Positions 37,501 through 48,711 of a stretch of DNA of 64,000 nt are shown in pieces. The stretch comes from Argentina anserina (lineage: Eukaryota > Streptophyta > Magnoliopsida > Rosales > Rosaceae). The notes beneath the pieces were generated by a model. The model was not told the origin of the DNA. It ran no database searches and worked only from the letters and a program-made list of their open reading frames with translations. How positions within the stretch are numbered: the stretch's first letter is position 1; each line of letters opens with the position of its first letter. Made by a program: the position numbers and the translations under genes. The stretch lies in NCBI RefSeq assembly GCF_933775445.1, contig NC_065872.1, forward strand, positions 23,808,001 through 23,872,000. The letters run 5' to 3'.

Positions 37501-38033
37501 GAGGGATACCTTTTGTATGGTTGAGCTTCAAGCTCATTCACTATTTCGAAAATTTTGGGCTCAAAATCAGCCCACTCCTCTCTTGGGACATGGTCCCCAT
37601 GCTTGTCAAATCCGGCCCCTTGCTCCATAGCTAATTGCTATGCTTCCAACGTCTCTGACATAACCTGTGCAATAGAATCATCCACAGAAAAGCACGAGTT
37701 AAGGTCAGAAACTGGGTACTTCATTGCCTCAAAAATGTTGAAGTTGATAACATCTCCATCAAACTCCATCGTCAAACTCCCCTTTGCAACATTGATGCAT
37801 GTCCTTGCAGTCCTCATGAACGGTCTCCCTAAAAGCAGTGGAGTTGTCTCCAAGGGTGATACCTCCATGTCTAGCACATAAAAATCTGCAGGAAAAATTA
37901 AGTGACGTACCTGCACAAAGACATCCTCAACATACCCCTTAGGGTACTTATTAGATCGATCTACTAATTGGATAATCACATTATCATTCTTCAAATGTCC
38001 TAATCCTAGTGATTGATAAACATTATATGACAT
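34567..38033 (-). pseudogene. Athila-type pol: protease, RT, RNase H, integrase (broken)
   Basis: Reading right to left. Protease at 38033-37638 (YNVYQSLGLG, TPLLLGRPFM). Linker and RT start at 37628-37098 (LIDLLKRNKTAIGWTLADIK). RT at 37094-36656 with FLDGYSGYN and, in a shifted frame near 36700, the catalytic FMDDFSVYG. RT/RNase H at 36603-35653 ([41 protein letters not shown]). Integrase zinc-binding region at 35729-35415 (ECGFYWPTIFKDA, C..C). Integrase core and C-terminus at 35411-34567 ([23 protein letters not shown]). At least six frame breaks separate these pieces, so no enzyme can be made. Confidence 0.9.
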
Positions 38034-38159
38034 GACATTTATCGAAGCACCTAGATCAAACGTAACATTATCAATAATGTGTTACCAATTTTACATGGGA
38101 CATAGAAACTTCCCGAATCCTTCATCTTAGGGGGTAGCTTCCTTTGGAGGACAGCTGAA

Positions 38160-39990
38160 ACTGTCTCATTCATCTTCACTACCTTCTCTTCCCTAATTTG
38201 TCTTCTTGAAGTGCAAAGCTCTTAAAGAAATTTCGCATACTTTGGATCTGCTTGATACACTCCAACAATGGAAGGTTAACTTGCACCTTCCTAAAGACCT
38301 CTAACACCTCCTCATCAGATTTATCCTTCTTGCTCTTTACAAACCTAGAAGGGAAAGGTACACACGAAATATGATTAGTTTTAACTAATTCATTTGAGTT
38401 AGCATTTGTACCTTTGTGTGCGTCATGGATCGGCACACTCTCCTTCTTGGAGGTAGTTGGATCTTTCTCAAGTCATTCATCATAGTCATCTCGTCACCCT
38501 CCTCAAGAACATGGGCCGTTTGGGCCTTCCTAGCAACACTAGGTCGCTCCTTTAGCTCGAGCCCACTCCTTGTCATGATAGCTTTGGCTTGCTCATTCTT
38601 TGGGTTAGGTATGACACCACTTGGCAACTTCCCTTGCTTAGAAAAACGGCTCATGAAGTCTACTACCTGGCCCATATGCGTTTTTAGCTCCGCAATGTCC
38701 TTAGTATTTGCTTGTTGACTCACCACTAAAGTTTGAGTCACAGTATTCAATTGACTTTGCCCAGCAACTAAAGATTTCAACATCTCATCATAATTAGGAG
38801 TACTAGCCACATTGGGAGGTGGAACATTGAGTAGTGGAGCTTGCGGTCTAAACAAACCAGCCGGACGAGGCCTAAATTGCATAGCATTCTGATGTAGCCT
38901 TAGTACATTCTCATTATTGGACCACCGAAAGTTTGGATGATCACATAGGCTAGGGTTGTAAGTATTCGAAAATAGATTGTACCTCTGACCTCCTTGATAA
39001 CCAAGGACATTGACTTCTTCATACCCTCCACTAGAAGAAACTTGACGACACTGATCAGTATGGTACCCCTCCGTACAGATTCCACAAACTTGAGCTCTAC
39101 TAGTCTTCATGAAATGACTCATCATCTTGGAAAACTTATCAACCTTCTCCTCTAGAGCAGAGCTTGAACTCGAGTTGGTCTCATGTACATGCCGTGTGGA
39201 ACTAGCAGATGTTCCAAATTGTTGGTTGGTCATAGCTCTCTTCTCGAAAAGATCTTTTGCTACTACATTGCTCTTGTCCAAAAATGATCCACCAGCAGCT
39301 GAATTAAAGAGCTCTCTTTCCATTTGTAGCAATCCTTCATAGAAATACTGAAGCAACATACCTTCTCTAATCCCAATGGGGTGGGCATGATGCTACAAGA
39401 GATTTGAACCTCTCATAGTAATTGTAGAATGACTCATCTGGTCCTTGCTTGATTCATGTTATCTGCTTCCTATGTGTGTCACCCTTGATGAGGGAAAATA
39501 CTTCGACAAAAACTCATTCACCATTGTTGTCCATGAAGTAATATGACCAGCAGGTACCTCAAACAACCACTTTTGAGCTCAATCCTCTAATGAATATGGA
39601 AACGCCCTCATCTTCACTATCTGAATATCAACTCCTATGGGGAACATGGTCTCACAGTTGAACTGGAACAGAGAGATGTTGATTGGGGTCATCTCCTGAG
39701 AGTCCATGGAACTTAGGGAAATGATGTAGGAACCCACTCTTCAACTCAAAATCACTCGTCTTGGCCTCCACTGGAGCAAGGTACGCTATGTTAGAGGATG
39801 ATGTCCCCCCAACTGCTCCTTCTACTTGGCCATTCTGCTCTCTGATTGATGACATTTCTGGTTTTGGAACTAGGTTTTCCTCTGTTCGGCTCTGAAATGT
39901 GGGCACTAGATCAGGTAAATCGAAATTCAATTGGCCCAAAGGACATGAACTTGTCAACAATTCTAACTCTAGATCCTCAAAGAACAATGG
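38160..39990 (-). pseudogene. Athila-type gag (broken)
   Basis: The N-terminal part (39987-39652) has FELKSGFLHHFPKFHGLSGD, a hallmark of Athila gag. The main open frame (39359-38385, 324 residues) has LLQYFYEGLL and AAGGSFLDKS, then a zinc knuckle CGICTEGYHTDQC near residue 95. A Pro-rich segment and a coiled-coil-like stretch follow. The piece 38436-38179 is a further C-terminal fragment in another frame. The part between 39652 and 39359 is broken by stops. Confidence 0.85.
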
Positions 39991-40953
39991 ATTGAGCCCG
40001 CTGCCACTTGATGAACCTGGAAATGGCGAAATGAACCCAAAGTCTCTCTCTTCGTGAAATGACTCTGACTTAATGGAAACGTTATCAAACTGAGCTTAAG
40101 GCTGAATTCTTTTCAGGCGTGCACTAAACTCTTCGGACCAACCACTAATCTTGGACATTCATGAGCCTGAAAAGAACAATTATTAGTAACTTTACAAAGT
40201 ATGAAATACAAATATAAGTAAATACAAACTTTTCTTTCTTCACTTTTCTCGTTTATTTATTTATTTTTATTTTTTTTGTTACGAAATCTACAAGTGTAAA
40301 GTATTACTAAGTCTAATTGATTTTATTCATAAACAATCCTAACATTTAAGGTACGTGGAGCAGATGAGCTAACTGTGCAATGGACTGAAATAGCCCCAGG
40401 TAAGGGTCTTACTTTATTCGATATAACTTAAAAGTTAGAATATCATTTTCTTTTGAAAGATACATCTATTTATACAAAGTTATTTTCTAAGTTATAAAGC
40501 GAGGTGGACGTGCGGTCTAAGTACGTTGTCTAGTACAAACTCATTCCGTTGTTTTAGAAGGCTGGATAGCTAGAATAAGAGATAGTCACAAGGCAGTACT
40601 CATTTGTTGGACACCACGGGGCTACATCCTCGAAAGGATGATTTCCCAATCGACTCCATCACTGAGATGTATGTCAGTCTATGGGCATCTGAGATCCAAT
40701 TTTGGAAACTTTGAATCAGGGTAATGAAAATAGCATGCCTCTTACTCAGGTCAGAATAACTTTGTGTTAGACTGACCCCAAAGTGTTAATAAAAGCTGTC
40801 ATCAACCCCATGTGACCTTAGCAAGGTATAAATGGAGGGTTAAAGCTAATATTAACAAAATTGACTTTACCTATTCCGTTCATTTATAACTTACAATAAA
40901 CTAAGCATAAATAAACATTTAGCTTCCTTAATAATTTATCTAAGTGTAACAAG

Positions 40954-41502
40954 TAGGGGTGGGCATAAAAAACGGAAATCCCGATCCCGTCCCGATCCCG
41001 TCCCGAAATTCATAGGGACGGGACGGGACGGAGGTCTAAAAATGTTCGTCCCGTCCCGATCCCGTCCCGTTTCATAATAGTGGGATGGGACGTGGGACGA
41101 ATAATTTCTATCCCGCTTCGTCCCGTCCCGTCCCACCTTTAATGAAAACTTAAAAATTCTTATATATTTGTATCAAAATGAAACTAATTTATGTTCTTAA
41201 TAACGCCAAAATTATATCAACTCAAATAATAATGGCAAATTATAATATTTTGAACATAATATGCATTTTTTTGTTAAAATTTAATTATTGAATGTTACTT
41301 TGTTAATGAAAAAATAAAAATATAGGTTTTTATTTAACTTTATAGGAAAGTGGGATTTGTCCCGTTCCGATCTCGTCCCGTCCCAACCGGGATTAATCCC
41401 GAGTGAGATACATTCTTAAAAACCCTCGTCCCGTCCCGATTCAAATGAGTGAGACGGGATGTGGGATGAGCCCCGTCCCGTCCCATCCCGTGCCCACCCC
41501 TA
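40954..41502. mobile_element. hAT non-autonomous element with perfect TSD
   Basis: Ends TAGGGGTGGGCA and its exact complement at the right are terminal inverted repeats of a common hAT form. GTAACAAG flanks it on both sides (40946-40953 and 41503-41510), a perfect 8 bp duplication. Sub-terminal regions are made of GTCCCGATCCC/TCCCGTCCCG repeats. The 66-codon frame inside is a repeat artefact. It is inserted in the leader of the Athila-type element. Confidence 0.93.
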
Positions 41503-41510
41503 GTAACAAG

Positions 41511-41930
41511 TATCCTATATGCATATTACAACAAAATTAAAACATTTATCACAAAAATATATAATAAAACGAAAAAAAATTTAAATTTTTTTACAAGTTA
41601 CTGTTCACGTTTTTATTTACTGTTACTAATTACTGTTCACATACATTTATTTTTATTTTATTAATTTTTTTCGATTTACTGTTTACTGTACATAAAATTT
41701 TATTTTTTACAAAAATAAAGTTTTTTATTTATTTATTTTTTACAATTTACAAGTATTTTTACATTTTTTTGTAAAGTTAAAATTTACTTTTTTTTAAGAT
41801 GTAAAAAATACTTATAATTATTTTTTACTGAATGTTACTGTTTTCACCGTACTGTTCACATGAATTTATGTTTACAAATATACAATATAGTACAAAATTA
41901 ACACTTCAAAGAATTGAGATTTTCTCAATT
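41511..41930 (-). repeat. AT-rich leader with repeated TACTGTTCAC motif
   Basis: In the leader between primer site and gag of the Athila-type element. TTACTGTTCAC or a close variant occurs near 41600, 41630, 41680 and 41850, among A/T runs. No open frame. Confidence 0.5.
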
Positions 41931-41947
41931 CCCCGGCAACAGCGCCA
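41931..41947 (-). other. tRNA-Asp primer binding site
   Basis: The plus strand reads CCCCGGCAACAGCGCCA, one base different from the 3' end of plant tRNA-Asp (CCCCGGCAACGGCGCCA). Its complement three bases after the 5' LTR would prime minus-strand DNA synthesis. The choice of tRNA-Asp is typical of Athila elements. Confidence 0.85.
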
Positions 41948-41950
41948 AGA

Positions 41951-43183
41951 TGATAGAGCGTTAATTAAAACGTCTATAATTATCCATATAAAATGTCATC
42001 GTTAGTATATAATAAGCATGTATCATTCAGTCTGGAGAATTGAAGGGAACTCTAAACTTTTAATGAGAGGTTTGAGATTGATTATTAACTACTAAAATAA
42101 AACCTAAATTATTATTTACATGATCGATTTCTCTTTAACAAACTTAAACTAAATTCACCACTACACCAAATAATTACAAGTTCGAACCTATCATGCATTC
42201 TAATTCGACCAATTATATACTTTTTAGACACCAATACAATTAGAGCCTTAGGAGATCATCTAATCATGCCAGATTTCAATTAACATTTAGATTGACTTAT
42301 GACCTAATCTATACTTGCATGCAATCGAATTCAATAACACTTAGAGTAGAAATCAAACAAGATTACATTTAAGCACCAAATCTTTGTTGGAGACATGTCT
42401 CATGTATGGCGTCACCCACCATGGTTTCATATGTAAATTTCCAGAATTTTTACCACTTTTAATTAACACAAACCGAACCTACTTAAGGCATTATTCGATT
42501 TGTGTCAATATGATTGATGAATCTAGCACATAAACACAATCTTAGGGATTGCATCCAAGAACTAAGTTCATATGCACATATATGAAAATTATCTAAAAGT
42601 ATGAGAAACATGGTTAGAACACAGCAATAGAAATACAAACTCATTAATTATAGGAAACCATCAATTCGGCAAAGATCCAAAAATCGAATAAAATAATTTG
42701 AAAATTTTGATTCTTAATACAAAACAATAATCCCACACAAACATAATACTACAATCTTCATAGCCAAAGTATTGTAGAAAATAAAAAATGAACAAACCCA
42801 TGGAGATGAGTTGCGAGAATCACACGTTGTAGGAACCTTGGAGGTGTGTCTTCAATGGTGATTTCGGTGGAGATAGAATTGGTATATGAGGAAGAACGGT
42901 TTGCTGTTTTGGTGAAGGATGTTTGAGGTAGTATTTTGGTAGAGTTTTGGCTCTTGAATGCAAATGAGAAGTGATGTTTTTTTTAGAGGTGAAGCCATGT
43001 ATATATAGAGGAAAGAGGGAGGGTTTGAACTTGCATATTTCTTTCTATAATAATGTCATGCTTTATCTCCTTATATCATGCCATGTTTTATTCTCTAAAT
43101 CATGTCATGTTTTATGCCTTTAATGATCATCTTTTATTTAATTGTTGCATGACTTGGCTCCATGTATTTTTCTTTATCTCTTT
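41951..43183 (-). repeat. 5' LTR of the Athila-type element, truncated
   Basis: It aligns with the 3' LTR from 31335 to about 32580, then breaks off at about 43183 where copia integrase sequence begins. The LTR lacks its own transcription-upstream end (the last 280 bases or so), including the expected TG terminus on that side. Confidence 0.85.
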
Positions 43184-43510
43184 GCAGGGGGATATGTAAT
43201 GATGTTGCATGCAACGACGCTTATTCGTTTCAGACCCACAACTCACAAGTGTTTAGTACGTACCATATGGTTACTGGATACAATCCCAACATTGTTTTCA
43301 CTAACGCCTATTTGGTTAAGTTGTTTATGTACCTCTATTGTAATAATCTCCATAGGTCTACTTGAAACGCTTAAGTATTTTGGTTGGTTAGGATTTATGA
43401 ATCACCAACACTTGTCTGCTATTTCCAATCTACAATTGTGGATCTCTATTCTGCGATATCCGTAGATGGTCACTTTGATGAGACATACTTCCCATCGTTA
43501 GAGGGATATA
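43184..43510 (+). pseudogene. Copia integrase C-terminal fragment
   Basis: The plus frame contains FSTYHMVTGYNPNI, and further on, in another frame, DGHFDETYFPSLEG. Both belong to the region after the catalytic core of copia integrase (usual forms: TPYHMVTGYEPNI...; ADCHFDETVFPSL). The fragment is 327 bp, frameshifted, and lies exactly between the truncated Athila LTR and the right outer LTR. Confidence 0.8.
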
Positions 43511-43512
43511 TG

Positions 43513-45303
43513 TGTCGACTTAAAGGTCACCCTCAAGTATAAGGGTCAAGTTATAGTATAGTGAGATTGTGAGTAGGGGATGTCGTACCCAAGAGATTGG
43601 AAAAACCCTCTCTAGCTAGGAGAACCTAAGAGATGCTAGAAGAATATGCAAATGTACAAGTCACAAATCAAGGCTCACAAATGAACCCAAATTCATGGTG
43701 GATATATGCAAGATGGTGTAGTGATTAAATTTGTTTCGGATGTGGAGTTATTTCTAAAAAATAAATGACCACTAAAAATGTAAATTAGGCTATGCTAAAC
43801 TAGATGTGATGAAATGGATGAGAGTTAGGACTTATGGTTTCCACCTCTAGCTTCTCTTGTGAATAATGATGTTACTAAATTGAATGACGACACTCTAACT
43901 AGCCAATTTCTCTCCTTATATCCCTCTCGGGTATGACAAGAGACAATTTCCTTTGTTGGTATCAAGCAGCCCCTCTCGGGTGTAGTACTTAACTAGTCAA
44001 GTCATGCATATGAATCCGTTTAAGTATCAAATGCATTACCCTAAGTGCATAAAGTTTGGAGATGAAGAAATCATGTAAACCAACCATGTTTATCTCTAAG
44101 TGATTGTAGTTCACAACTTTAACATGCACATATGATATGCTATCATGCTTCAAACAACTAAGATTAATCAAGGCTTAATCATTCATCATGTCATGGCAAA
44201 CAATCATACCCAAATTGATTAAGTTTAAGCATGAATGTTCAACTTTTGAACTAGCATATTAGAGTGCTAATGAAAAGTGCATCAAACAAAATATTTATAT
44301 CAATATCATACAAGATTGGCTAGGGCTTTCACCCTTGTCCCAACAAATTAACTACTCACTCATAACTAAATACACAAGCTTCAACGTTTATGAACATCAA
44401 AGTAAAGAGAGATTAGAGTAGTGAATCTCAAGTTGAGGATGATGTGGATAAACTCATGGAGATCTTGACATGGTGGTGATGGAGATCCTCAAATGATGCT
44501 AGACTCATCTTCTTCCTCCTTTGTTGATGATGGTGTATGAAAAATAATGGATGACGAAGTGATGAAACTTGGTGTTTTTAGAATGAGATGGGTATATGGA
44601 AATATTCTCTTCCTTTCTTCCTCTTTGTTGGTGGTGGAGATGGTCTGTATGGAGATGTAGGTTTTTATAGAGGAGAATGGTGGTAAAAAAAAGTAGAGAA
44701 AAGTTAGAGATAATGATGTAGTGAGTGAGGTGGTTGGTTATGGAGGAAGTGAGTAATCATGGAAAGAAGTGGGTGATAAAGGAGGAAGTGGGTAATCATG
44801 GAAGGAAGTGGGTGATCATAGAGGAAGTAGGTCATCATAGAGGAAGTGAGTAATCATAGAAGGAGTGGGTGATGGCTAGGAAATGATAGACCTAGAGGTG
44901 ATGATTACACCCAAAATCAAATCAGATTTTTTACATAATATAGGTGTGGATGTTTGGACAATGGGGAGCCATGATTTTTTGAGAAAGAGAGAAAAATGGT
45001 GTAGTTAAATCTCAACTAAAAAGATTGGATCTAATTGTGATAGAACAATGTGTTGCTCCTCCCTTCTCCTCTATAAAATTAGCCTGAAAATACATGACAC
45101 CACCAAAAGTGGTAGTGGTCTGCTATAATAGTACCGCTAAAAGTGGTGGTGCTTGGAAAATTGCCGGAATTTTACATTTTTCTCTTCTTGTCAAGATATT
45201 CTACAAAACACTGAAATAAATTAGTCTAAATTAAATTAGGCACATATAATAAGTAAATTCAATGTTTTAGGGCATTAAAATATTTGAGAATTATGATCTA
45301 ACA
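43513..45303 (-). repeat. Right LTR of the outer element
   Basis: TG...CA segment of 1791 bp, from TGTCGACTTAAAGG to GATCTAACA. Its first 930 bases repeat the left LTR. It is followed at once by CTTTG, the same five bases that precede the left LTR. It includes a short minisatellite at 44745-44880. Confidence 0.75.
44745..44880. repeat. About 20 bp tandem repeat in the outer LTR
   Basis: GGAAGTGGGTAATCATGGA and variants (GGAAGTGGGTGATCATAGA, GGAAGTAGGTCATCATAGA) follow each other about six times with some irregular spacing. Confidence 0.8.
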
Positions 45304-45308
45304 CTTTG

Positions 45309-46083
45309 ATTTTGTAACGTTAGATTCAATACGATTAAATTCTGTAATGACAGATTTAATGAGATTGAATTCTATAACGTTGAATTCATTGTGTAATAGG
45401 ATTTTAAATAAAAATGGGGCTATATTGCAAGTATATAAATAATAAATTTAATTATGAAATAAAGATAAATAAAAAAATAACTATGCGGAAGCAAGAATTC
45501 AGGATTAAGAAAACTGGAAATGATAACTCAACCAATACCGAATGAATAAAAGGAAAAGTCGAGTCGTATATGATACCACATTGTCCTTAAGACAATTACC
45601 CCGCCTCTACCGGTGCAATGACTCAATGACGCTAGTCTCTCATGATACAACGACTTGTAAATCCTTGAAGCTGCACTACTACAAGAATATCAACGAATTG
45701 GAATGAACCATTTCTATCACCAGAACAAAAGAACAAATTTGAGAGAGAGATGAGTGTTAGAGAGATCTCAAATTTGTTCTTGTTGCTCATTTTCCTTGTT
45801 GTTCTCTTCCCGGGAACCTTTGGCCTCATCTTTGTCTTCCTTGTTGTTCTCTTCCCAGCCACCTTCATCCTCCTCATCTTGGTCTGAACTAGCAGGTGTG
45901 CTTAAACGACTACATCGCAGTCCCTCACTACGAGGCATCTTCATATCGGCATCGGCTTTATTGGAGCCCGATCAGAGCAGCAGTGCCACACAACATCTTA
46001 TCGATTGCTGAGCTTGAGGCTACTGAGCATCGTTCCATCTCTCTGCTGCTAGGTCTTAGGGTTTGCGTTTTGTAACTGATTTA
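45309..46083. other. Flank between outer element and second importin copy
   Basis: No gene recognised. TTCCTTGTTGTTCTCTTCCC occurs twice (near 45795 and 45838), a short direct duplication. The overlapping open frames at 45632-45877 (minus) and 45754-46011 (plus) are low-complexity and show no domain. Confidence 0.45.
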
Positions 46084-48277
46084 GTTTTCTGGCTTTGGAT
46101 ATTTAACTTGTGAATCTATCAAATTTAGCATCCCCTTCCATATATGCCATGATTGAAATATGAATTTTTAACGCTAATAAAAATAATATCTTGCCACTGC
46201 CCTTGTATATAAGATTTGGAATGGGAAAGATATCGAGTACATATATTGTTCAGATTTAACTTTTACCGAGCTTGAATAAGAAAATAATACAGATTTCAAC
46301 AGGTTTTATGTAATGAAACTTTTGCAATTCTTAATCTAAAATTGTTTAAATATATGGACATTGAATAGTTATACTAATACTAATCCAATCTTAGTAAATG
46401 TTGGACAAACCCCATAATCATTTCCTAAAGATACAAGAGAGAAAAATGTATGTGAATATTTGATATAATGAACAAACCAATAATTAGTCAATGAAAAAGC
46501 ACAAACAACAAACTATTGTTTACTACAGTGGAAACCAAAATTATTGGTGAAAACCACTGTGAGACTTTTATCGTAGTCCACACAAAAACTTCCCCTATGA
46601 ATGATGTTTATAATACACCTCAATCAAGTAGAGATAACACTTATATCTCTTTACTAGCAAGCATTGCTAATTTGTTCTTATGAAGCTATATTCTAAAACT
46701 CATTCACTTGAACACAGTGGCTTGAATCTTCACTCCAAATTCCTGAACCAACAAGAAAGAACAATCTCAATTATGAGTATAAGCAAACTTAAGATAATAT
46801 CATAAGCTTGTTACTTGAGTTCTAACGAACTTAAAAGCATGATACAGTTGACACTAGCATAACCTTATATGCAATATCACAATCTGTATAACAATGCATT
46901 TACTAGGTTACACCAAGAGAATAATACCTAGGTATATATATAGAGGTCAAAGACGACTTATCAATCCAGATCTCAATCCACACCTTAGACATAGGATTGA
47001 GACAAACATACTATAATTTAGACAACTAACCAAATAGGAAAAACAATTATGTCTGATAAGTATGCCAAAATAAAAAGTCAAACCTTTTATAAGAGTCAAA
47101 TTTGAATGTAAGAAAAATTGGGAAAGCGAATTATTACCAAAACTGATGCTTTCCTAGTGCAGCTAGGAAAAGGTGGGGAATGACAAATACTTTGAATCTC
47201 TCCCTTTGTCATTCCACACCTTTCGTCAAGTACCTGCAAAAAAAGACTAAACCACAAGAAAGCAAAATAATAGCAGAGTTCAATCCAGCCTCCTTGCAGT
47301 CTTTGAACAATCAAAGAGCATTCTCAAGGAATTTTGGAATCAATGATCATCCTTTTCCATCCTTGAAAACAAAGTCAAAGGCCAGTAAAACTGAGATAAA
47401 AGTTCAACATACTATTCTTAAAATGGTTGTGCTAATGCACTTATTACAACCCGAAACGAAAGTACTTAAAAAAAACTCAGATAAAACAAGCACTTGCTGA
47501 TTTCTCCCCCATGGAAGGACAAAGGGCAGACCTAAAGACTATGAGAAGGTCCAGGCTGCGCCTTAGGGGAGTGAGACGACATCCCAAGCAGTTGCCGCCG
47601 ACTATAAAAATAAAGGAGGAGTGTGGTTTGTAAAATAAGGAGTGTAAATTTCAATTTCCAATTAACTTATTGTGATGGTTCATCAAGCTCATGCTGCTTT
47701 AGTAGTACTCAATTTTAATGAAAACTGCACCCCAAAAATTTTGGTATCGTACTTGGTCTAGGAGGAAGCTGTGACAGCTTTAAAATCACTTGTTGATTTG
47801 TCACAAGTATTTATGTTACAGTTAATGTTCATAACATAGTTTGTTTTAGGGGTTAAATGTTACTCGGGTTAGGATTGTTAGAACAAGGGCTCTACTTCTT
47901 TTACCTCAAAGTGTTGTTTTAGGGTTTATTTTTAGACTGTGTTGATTGGGATTTGATGTTTCATTCGTGTATTTTGTTAACAAGAGCAATTCCATAAGTA
48001 TTATGATGTTGTAATGCCAAAACTAATCGTATGCTACGTGCGAAATCAATGGAGTGTATTAGTTTGGTTGGAATGGCTGTTGGGAAGGCTAAGTTCAGGG
48101 ATGACGCTAAGCATGTGGCTATAAATAAATTTATGATTTTACTTCTTTTTTGTTATTAATCTGGGTGCTGATTGCAGTAGAGATTGTTGGTTTTTGTTCC
48201 GATTGAGGCTTAAAGCTTTTGACTTTATAAATTCTTTACCATTTTCGCCAATTCTAGGTTGTTAATCTTGCGAGATC
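46084..48277 (+). pseudogene. Second, partial importin-5-like copy (unprocessed)
   Basis: Bases 46084-46420 match intron 2 of the gene at 12037-26516 (about 13758-14165). Bases 47661-47757 match the end of intron 2 and the first part of exon 3 (CTCATGCTGCTTTAGTAGTA). Bases 47758-48277 match the second half of exon 4, intron 4, a shortened exon 5 and part of intron 5 (about 18985-19550). Because introns are kept, this came from DNA duplication, not retrotransposition. The exon 3 to exon 4 junction is a deletion through both exons; exon 5 has lost codons. A copia remnant at 46421-47660 splits it. No product is possible. Confidence 0.85.
46421..47660 (-). mobile_element. Copia-type 3' remnant (LTR plus tail)
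   Basis: It interrupts the second importin copy. The plus strand has CTCCCCCAT near 47506 and CTCCCTTTGTCATTCC near 47201, complements of G-rich polypurine tracts like those beside the 3' LTR of the copia element at 53653-62398. The left part (about 46430-46950) has LTR-like text such as AAAACCACTGTGAGAC, similar in layout but not sequence-identical to that LTR. No gag or pol domain is present. Borders are approximate. Confidence 0.5.
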
Positions 48278-48703
48278 CAGTGGTGGATCCTCTATATAAC
48301 AAGAGGATTCTCAAGCATCCCCAACCAATCATAAAATAAATAAATACTAATAATATATAAATATTTTTTTTTTCTTAAGTGGAAGTATCTTCTACAGTCA
48401 CCCACACCCAATTCCCTCACCTATACCCTACCCTTTCACACGCACATAATAGCAATTAACTAATTTCTACTTTCTACTTTCTCTTCGTCTTCTTCCCCGA
48501 CCGTAAAGTCTAAAGCCCTAATTCTTAAACCAAATCCCTATATTATATTGACTGATTCCACTTGGGGTCTTGGACCTTAGCTCCACCACAACACCACTAT
48601 CGTCCGTTGATGACTCAAGTGTGGCTGCGTGGCACTGCTCGGCCTGCTCCATAGATCAAATTGGGAATTTTGGGGTCTCGTTTATGTTTTGGAAATCCCA
48701 AGT
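48278..48703. other. Non-coding stretch, no gene recognised
   Basis: Begins where the importin homology ends. A 67-codon frame at 48570-48773 shows no domain. Nothing else recognised. Confidence 0.45.
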
Positions 48704-48711
48704 GATTGAGG

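Larger units (their letters stand above)
31335..43183 (-). mobile_element. Athila-type Ty3/gypsy retrotransposon, nested
   Basis: LTRs at 31335-32858 (3') and 41951-43183 (5', truncated) both start TGATAGAGCGTTAATTAAAAC on the plus strand. A tRNA-Asp primer binding site abuts the 5' LTR. Gag, protease, RT, RNase H and integrase follow in gypsy order on the minus strand (40.0 to 34.6 kb). The tRNA-Asp site, LTR length of about 1.5 kb and domain sequences (e.g. FELKSGFLHHFPKFHGLSGD in gag) fit the Athila lineage. Frames are interrupted many times. A hAT element lies in its leader. Confidence 0.9.
30403..45303 (-). mobile_element. Outer LTR retroelement carrying nested insertions
   Basis: The left border TGTCGACTTAAAGG at 30403 and right border ...GATCTAACA at 45303 have TG...CA ends and are flanked by identical CTTTG. 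The same LTR start occurs again at 43513. The left LTR is represented only by its first 932 bp, cut at 31334 by the Athila-type element; the right LTR is complete (1791 bp). Little or none of the outer element's own interior remains. Between the inner element and the right LTR is only a 327 bp copia fragment. Minus orientation is inferred because the complement ends in a ...TTTAAGTCGACA form seen in gypsy 5' LTRs. Confidence 0.65.

Noticed and set aside
45632..46011. Overlapping 81- and 85-codon frames on opposite strands
   Set aside because: Low-complexity, partly due to a short direct duplication; no domain.
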